Shown one piece after another: positions 8,140 to 12,442 of a DNA stretch of 12,442 bases (positions are counted from its first letter, which is position 1; each line of letters opens with the position of its first letter). The notes beneath the pieces were generated by a model. It was not told the origin of the DNA, did no database searches, and was given only the letters and a program-made list of their open reading frames with translations. This DNA is from Syntrophomonadaceae bacterium (lineage in GTDB: Bacteria > Bacillota > Dethiobacteria > DTU022), in NCBI GenBank assembly GCA_007136055.1, contig SLHT01000084.1, positions 1 through 12,442 of the forward strand. The letters run 5' to 3'. Made by a program: the position numbers and the translations under genes.

Positions 8140-9987
8140 ATGTTTGAAATGCTGAAAGAAAAAGTGAGCCGTTTACCAGACCAGCCCGGGGTTTATTTGC
8201 TAAAAGACGAAAAAGACAGGGTCATTTATGTTGGCAAAGCATTGTCATTGCGCCAGCGGGTCCGTTCTTACCTGGCTGAAAATGCGGCCGGTTCACCGCG
8301 CCTCAGGTCGCTCCAGAACAAGCTTGCCGACCTGGATTATGTCGTCACTGATACAGAAGTAGAGGCCCTGATCCTGGAGTGTAATTTAATCAAAGAGTAT
8401 CGTCCCCGTTTTAACGTTAACCTTAAAGACGATAAAGATTATCCTTACTTGATCCTGACTGCCGACTTGTATCCGCGTCTCGAGCTGCTCCGCCTTTCCC
8501 AGATGGGGAGCCGCCGCGGCCGTTACCGTCCGGAACCGGGTAAAGAAGAGCGTCGTTTTGGTCCATACACCGATGTCAGGGCTGTGCGGGAAACAGTGCG
8601 TCTGCTCAATTCAATATTTCCGTTGCGCCGCTGCAGGCAGCCGCTTAACGGCAGTCCTGCTCACGATCGCCCCTGCCTGAACCAGCAGATGAAGCGCTGC
8701 CTCGCTCCCTGCCGGGGCCGGGAAGCAGTATCACCTGCCGTTTACGAAAAAATTGTCAACCAGGTTATCCTTTTTTTGCAGGGGCGATATGGCGAGCTTG
8801 AAGATAAATTAAAGCGGCAGATGGAAGAGGCTTCTGCGGAACAGCGTTTTGAAGCTGCAGCTGTAGTCCGTGATCGCCTCCTGGCCCTGAAGCGCGTAGC
8901 GGGTCAGCAGCAAAAAATGCTTTCAGTAGAAAACAGTGTCGATCGTGATGTCCTGGCCTTGGCCAGAAATAGCAGTTACGCTGCCGTACACCTTTTCCAG
9001 ATCAGGGGCGGAAAGCTGCTCAGGCAGGATTATTTTTCTCTCAGCGGGGCAGAAGATGTCGATAACGAAGAGGTGATGGCCTCGTTTATAAAGAATTATT
9101 ACAGCCGCGAAACAGATCTTCCCCTTGAAATAGCAGTTTCTGATCAACCGGCCGATGCAGGTCTTCTCCAGCAGTGGCTTAAAGGTAAGGCAGGCCGGAA
9201 AGTTAACCTGCGCATACCAAAACGGGGCTCGTTGAAAAAAATGGTCGACCTTGCCGGGCGCAATTGCCTTCTCCGTTTGCAGGAAGAAGAAGAGCAGCGC
9301 AGGCGTAAAACAGAAGAGCCCCTGATGGAATTGGCCCGTTTAGTGGGACTGGAAGCCCCGCCTGAATTAATAGAAGGCTATGATATTTCCCACCTGCGGG
9401 GTGGCGAAACAGTAGGAGCAATGGTAGTTTACAGGCACGGGGAACCTTGCAAGGGCGATTACAGAATCTTTAACATAAAGCAGGCTCCGGGCGGTGATGA
9501 TTATGCCGCACTTTATGAAGTTTTAGAAAGAAGAGCTTATCGCAAAAACTGGGACAACCCCGATCTTATTCTCATTGACGGTGGTAGAGGCCAGCTCAAT
9601 GCTGCAATTGAAGCCCTGCAGGGAACACAACTGGAGGAAGTACCGCTTGTCGCCCTGGCTAAAAACCCCGATCAAATATTTTTGAAGAATGTTTCGCAAC
9701 CAATCCGCCTGGCAGCAAATAACGCCTTACTTCACCTTCTTCAGCGTATTCGGGATGAAGTTCACCGTTTCGCCGTCAACGGCCATCGCAGGCGTCGCAG
9801 AAGCCGCAGCATCCAATCCCTGCTCGAAAACATTCCCGGGATCGGTTCAACCCGGAGAACTGCACTTTTAAGTCATTTTGGCAGCGCCGAGAAGATCATG
9901 AAAGCTTCAGTGGATCAGCTTGAAGAGGTCCCGAAAATAAACCGCTCACTTGCCGCTACAGTATACCGCCACCTTCATGATCATTAG
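8140..9987 (+). CDS. uvrC: UvrABC excision nuclease subunit C
   Basis: UvrC makes both incisions in nucleotide excision repair. The protein is 615 residues, close to the usual length. The N-terminal GIY-YIG domain (about 10-95) has the variant GVY and YVGKA. Four cysteines, 165, 179, 187 and 191, have the spacing (x13, x7, x3) of the iron-sulfur ligands reported in UvrC proteins. A UVR motif (around 220-255, RFEAAAVVRDRL) contacts UvrB. The RNase H-like domain that makes the 5' cut keeps its catalytic set: Asp415 (YDISH), Asp480 (IDGGRG) and His542 (DEVHRFA). The C-terminus has a helix-hairpin-helix pair (about 570-615): the first hairpin, IPGIGS, is canonical, while the second reads VPKINRS and lacks the usual glycine. 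The function appears intact. It is probably co-transcribed with uvrA, as no terminator is seen in the 77-base gap. Confidence 0.97.
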   Translation: MFEMLKEKVSRLPDQPGVYLLKDEKDRVIYVGKALSLRQRVRSYLAENAAGSPRLRSLQNKLADLDYVVTDTEVEALILECNLIKEYRPRFNVNLKDDKDYPYLILTADLYPRLELLRLSQMGSRRGRYRPEPGKEERRFGPYTDVRAVRETVRLLNSIFPLRRCRQPLNGSPAHDRPCLNQQMKRCLAPCRGREAVSPAVYEKIVNQVILFLQGRYGELEDKLKRQMEEASAEQRFEAAAVVRDRLLALKRVAGQQQKMLSVENSVDRDVLALARNSSYAAVHLFQIRGGKLLRQDYFSLSGAEDVDNEEVMASFIKNYYSRETDLPLEIAVSDQPADAGLLQQWLKGKAGRKVNLRIPKRGSLKKMVDLAGRNCLLRLQEEEEQRRRKTEEPLMELARLVGLEAPPELIEGYDISHLRGGETVGAMVVYRHGEPCKGDYRIFNIKQAPGGDDYAALYEVLERRAYRKNWDNPDLILIDGGRGQLNAAIEALQGTQLEEVPLVALAKNPDQIFLKNVSQPIRLAANNALLHLLQRIRDEVHRFAVNGHRRRRRSRSIQSLLENIPGIGSTRRTALLSHFGSAEKIMKASVDQLEEVPKINRSLAATVYRHLHDH

Positions 9988-10033
9988 AATCTTTGGTCAT
10001 AAAGAAGCACTTCTCTCCCCCATGGGTTGCTCC

Positions 10034-10073
10034 CTGAAATGCCCACATTGTTATGCTATACTGTATATATACT
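10034..10073 (+). promoter_or_regulatory. Probable promoter for the HAD-rapZ-whiA group
   Basis: An extended -10 (TGC then TATACT, 10054-10062) has a partial -35 (CTGAAA, 10034-10039) 17 bases upstream. A second TATACT lies at 10068-10073, 11 bases further on, within the palindrome GTATATATAC (10063-10072). It lies in the 117-base gap after uvrC and is followed by a good ribosome binding site at 10092-10097. The call is by eye only. Confidence 0.5.
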
Positions 10074-10104
10074 AAGCGGACTAATTGTAATGGGGTGTTG
10101 CCTA

Positions 10105-10935
10105 ATGCGTTTCCGCCTGATTGCCGCGGACTTAGATGATACATTGCTCGATGAAAACTCAAATATTTCTGCCCGGAATAAGGAAGCGATCCGTAAAGCG
10201 GTCAGTATGGGGGTTAGTTTTGTTATTGCCACCGGCCGGATGTTTAAAACCAGCGTTTCTTACCTGAAAGACCTGGAATTAGATGGCGACTGTCCTCTGA
10301 TAAATTACCACGGGGCAATGATAAAAAAAGCGAAAAGCGGGGAGATTGTCTTTCACCAGCCTCTGAACAATGAACTGGCCGTGGCCGTTGCCGAAGAAGC
10401 TGAGCTTAAGGGCACCCATGTAAGTGTTTTTATTGAAGACAACCTCTATATCAGTGAAGAAAGTGAGTACTCCCGGTACTATCAGACCCTCACTCAGGTT
10501 GACTTGCAGGCCGTCGGTAAGTTGAGCACTTTTTTGACTGGCAACGGGGCAAAGCCTACTAAAATGAGTATAATTTGCTGGGATGGAAACATTGACGGTA
10601 TTGAAGCGGGCTTAAAAGACAGCTTTGGGGAAAAACTTTCTATTCTTCAATCACGCCCGTACTTTCTTGAAATTACCGATCAAAAAGCGACAAAAGGCCA
10701 GGCCCTGCGCTGGTTTGCGGAGCAAAATGGTATCAAGCAAGAAGAGATTATTGCTTTTGGCGACGGCCACAATGATTTAGACATGATCAGTTATGCCGGC
10801 CTGGGAGTAGCCGTGGCAAATGCCCGCCCCGCACTCCTTCAGGCGGCGGACCTGGTTACTTCTGCTAATCATGAAGATGGTGTAGCGGAAGTGATAGAAA
10901 AGTATGTATTGAATATGCCTACCTATCCTGAATAG
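10105..10935 (+). CDS. Cof-type HAD-superfamily hydrolase (phosphatase)
   Basis: A 276-residue cytoplasmic protein with all four HAD motifs: I, DLDDT (nucleophile Asp9 and acid/base Asp11); II, ATGR (42-45); III, Lys197 in TKGQA; and IV, GDGHNDLDM (from 219), which binds Mg2+. The region between motifs II and III fits the C2-type cap of the Cof/YidA subfamily. These enzymes remove phosphate from sugar phosphates or from cofactors such as FMN or pyridoxal phosphate. The substrate cannot be told from the sequence. The start ATG at 10105 is chosen because GGGGTG at 10092-10097 is seven bases upstream and because motif I lies at residue 9, as is usual; the frame remains open further upstream, to 10027, but lacks a ribosome site there. 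The rapZ gene starts 25 bases after its stop, so the two are likely in one operon. Confidence 0.9.
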   Translation: MRFRLIAADLDDTLLDENSNISARNKEAIRKAVSMGVSFVIATGRMFKTSVSYLKDLELDGDCPLINYHGAMIKKAKSGEIVFHQPLNNELAVAVAEEAELKGTHVSVFIEDNLYISEESEYSRYYQTLTQVDLQAVGKLSTFLTGNGAKPTKMSIICWDGNIDGIEAGLKDSFGEKLSILQSRPYFLEITDQKATKGQALRWFAEQNGIKQEEIIAFGDGHNDLDMISYAGLGVAVANARPALLQAADLVTSANHEDGVAEVIEKYVLNMPTYPE

Positions 10936-10960
10936 AAGCAGTTAAATGGAGGGTTTTGTA

Positions 10961-11824
10961 ATGAGTGAAAAAGGTGCCATGCGTGTAGTCTTAATTACAG
11001 GGTTGTCCGGGGCGGGAAAAAGTCATGCCCTGAACTGTTTTGAAGATCTTGGTTACTACTGTGTAGATAATATGCCGCCTACCCTCATCCCTAAATTCGC
11101 CGATCTTTTTATTCAATCTGAAAACAAGAAAGTAGCCCTTGTTTGTGATATGCGCGGCGCTGCTTTTTTTGAAGACCTCTTTGAGGCCTTACAGGAACTG
11201 GAAGTGCGCGAGACAGACTATGAGATTCTCTTTCTGACAGCTGATGATCAAGTCCTGATCAGGCGTTTTAAAGAAACACGCCGCCGTCACCCTCTCAAGA
11301 ATGTGAGTTTACCGGAAGCTATTAAAAAGGAACGGGAAGCGCTCAGTGCAATAAGGGGCAAGGCCAGCCAGGAAATTGATACTTCTTTACTGAAGCCCTG
11401 GGAATTAAAAGCCAGGATAGTGGATCTTTATGAGCCCGAGCAGCGGGAAAAAAACATGCAGATCCGCATTGTTTCTTTTGGTTTTAAATACGGCCTTCCT
11501 CCTGATGCCGATCTGGTTTTCGACGTGCGTTTCTTACCTAACCCCTATTATGTCGATCACTTAAAACCTTTAACCGGGGAAGAAGACCAGGTCAAAGATT
11601 ATCTCTGGCGCTGGACGGAAACCGCCAGTTACTTTACAAAGGTCAAAGATCTGCTAGAATTTTCCATCCCGTTTTATGTTAAAGAAGGCAAAACCAGCCT
11701 GGTGATAACCGTGGGTTGTACAGGTGGCAAGCACCGTTCTGTTGTTATTGCAGATGAACTCGGGCAGGCACTGGGATCCCGTTTTAATTTGAACGTTGAA
11801 CACAGGGATATTAACAAAAACTGA
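10961..11824 (+). CDS. rapZ: RapZ/YvcJ family nucleotide-binding protein
   Basis: A 287-residue P-loop protein of the usual RapZ/YvcJ length (about 285-295). The Walker A motif GLSGAGKS is at 14-21, followed by the family motif GYYCVDNMPP, a DMRG motif in the Walker B region, and the C-terminal signature GCTGGKHRSV at 252-261, which is part of the RNA- or ligand-binding half. Its Bacillus relative YvcJ binds and hydrolyses nucleotides and affects competence. Escherichia coli RapZ senses glucosamine-6-phosphate and guides RNase E to a small RNA, but that RNA circuit is not expected here. The start ATG at 10961 follows GGAGGG (10948-10953) with seven to eight bases of spacing; an upstream in-frame start at 10946 is not supported by this site. 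It follows the HAD gene closely and is only 17 bases from whiA, with no yvcK gene between. Confidence 0.96.
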   Translation: MSEKGAMRVVLITGLSGAGKSHALNCFEDLGYYCVDNMPPTLIPKFADLFIQSENKKVALVCDMRGAAFFEDLFEALQELEVRETDYEILFLTADDQVLIRRFKETRRRHPLKNVSLPEAIKKEREALSAIRGKASQEIDTSLLKPWELKARIVDLYEPEQREKNMQIRIVSFGFKYGLPPDADLVFDVRFLPNPYYVDHLKPLTGEEDQVKDYLWRWTETASYFTKVKDLLEFSIPFYVKEGKTSLVITVGCTGGKHRSVVIADELGQALGSRFNLNVEHRDINKN

Positions 11825-11826
11825 CC

Positions 11827-11831
11827 GGAGG
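11827..11831 (+). promoter_or_regulatory. Ribosome binding site for whiA
   Basis: GGAGG lies ten bases before TTG at 11842. An out-of-frame ATG at 11834 is only two bases away and opens a five-codon frame, so TTG is the likely whiA start. A second in-frame TTG at 11848 is possible. Confidence 0.6.
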
Positions 11832-11841
11832 CGATGAGCAA

Positions 11842-12442
11842 TTGTCTTTGACCAGACAGGTCAAACAAGAGTTGGCCAGGCATGAAGAATCTCTTGCTTG
11901 CTGCAGTTCCTGGGAGCTGAAAGCCCTGATGCTCAAAAATGGTTACTACACTATTCGTCACAATACGCATATCCTTAGCATTGCTACTGATGATTATGGT
12001 GTTGCCCGCAGGCTTTTTAACCTGCTTCGGCTGGCCGGTATAGCTTCACCTGTTATCCTCAGGCAGCAGGAAAAAAGGCTTCACAAGAATCAGTTTTTAG
12101 TTCGTGTTTACGGATTTAACCAGGTCGATGCTTTGCTGATCTATCTTGATCTGAAAGAAGCAGGCCGGCACATTGCCTTGCCCCGTTTAGTTGCTGCTGT
12201 TCCGAAAAGAAAATGCTGCAGAAGAGCACTATTGCGAGGTGCTTTTTTAGCCGGGGGAAGTATCAGTATATCCCGCCGTTCCGGTTACCACCTTGAGTTA
12301 AACTGCAACAGCGTTGATGATGCCCAGGTCTATCAAAAAACACTGCAATCTTATAATTTGGAACCCTTAATCAGGAAGAGGAACGGTAGTGTGTTTATCT
12401 ACTTTAAGAATGCCGAGGCTATGGCTGACTACCTGCGAATAA
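11842..12442 (+). CDS. whiA: WhiA-family DNA-binding regulator, 3'-truncated
   Basis: The frame runs open from TTG at 11842 to the window end, giving 200 residues with no stop. The N-terminal half matches WhiA: SLTRQVKQELARHEE, a CC pair early in the chain (Ala-Cys-Cys), the KKxxLxKN-like segment RRLHKNQF (here EKRLHKNQF), the KRKCCRRALLRGAFLAGGS region typical of the LAGLIDADG-like domain, and the following YHLEL. WhiA proteins act in sporulation-linked division in Streptomyces, and in cell division and chromosome segregation in Bacillus. The helix-turn-helix DNA-binding domain is C-terminal and lies outside this window, so DNA binding cannot be judged. It is 17 bases downstream of rapZ. The yvcK gene found between these two in many relatives is missing. 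No repair or damage-related motif is seen. Confidence 0.93.
   Translation, partial: MSLTRQVKQELARHEESLACCSSWELKALMLKNGYYTIRHNTHILSIATDDYGVARRLFNLLRLAGIASPVILRQQEKRLHKNQFLVRVYGFNQVDALLIYLDLKEAGRHIALPRLVAAVPKRKCCRRALLRGAFLAGGSISISRRSGYHLELNCNSVDDAQVYQKTLQSYNLEPLIRKRNGSVFIYFKNAEAMADYLRI

Noticed and set aside
10003..10014. Possible hairpin AGAAG-CA-CTTCT after uvrC as a terminator
   Set aside because: Five-base stem with a two-base loop and no following run of T; not a plausible terminator.
10027..10104. Extended N-terminus for the HAD protein
   Set aside because: The extra residues would cover the promoter region, no ribosome site precedes them, and the family starts a few residues before motif I.
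12238..12300. LAGLIDADG-like segment as a homing endonuclease or intein
   Set aside because: This is the normal domain of WhiA, which derives from that fold; no splicing junctions or endonuclease catalytic residues are evident.

Overview
This is a compact stretch of chromosome, all genes on the + strand, from a Gram-positive bacterium of the Bacillota, most likely a Clostridia-type lineage. The reasons are the gene order (a ctpA-type protease, a MinJ-like PDZ membrane protein, uvrB, uvrA, uvrC, rapZ/yvcJ, whiA), the strong AGGAGG-type ribosome binding sites, the frequent TTG and GTG starts and the presence of whiA. Base composition looks intermediate. I cannot fix the genus.

Layout. Positions 1-1106 hold the 3' part of a carboxyl-terminal processing protease: PDZ, Ser/Lys protease core and peptidoglycan-binding domain. 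Its start lies outside the window. Three bases later (1110-2498) comes a polytopic membrane protein with a cytoplasmic-type PDZ domain, resembling the division-site protein MinJ. At 2551-3117 is a small UPF0016/GDT1-family cation transporter, probably for manganese. A perfect extended -10 promoter at 3121-3129, embedded in an inverted repeat, precedes uvrB (3171-5150). uvrA (5204-8062) and uvrC (8140-9987) follow, so the three core proteins of nucleotide excision repair are encoded together and look catalytically complete. A second promoter region near 10054-10073 precedes a Cof-type HAD phosphatase (10105-10935), rapZ/yvcJ (10961-11824) and whiA (11842 to the window end, 3'-truncated).

How the genes work together. 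UvrA with UvrB finds DNA damage, UvrB verifies it, and UvrC cuts on both sides. The protease and the MinJ-like protein form an envelope and cell-division pair. rapZ and whiA form a widely conserved pair tied to nucleotide-dependent regulation and to cell division or chromosome segregation. The yvcK gene usually found between them is absent here.

Intergenic spaces are short (the longest, 9988-10104, is 117 bases). I see no RNA gene, mobile element, CRISPR array or convincing intrinsic terminator. This is mainly ordinary core genome. The points most worth a second look are the missing yvcK, the transporter inserted ahead of uvrB, and the AT-only inverted repeat over the uvrB promoter with no recognisable LexA box. 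I found no evidence of an undescribed system.
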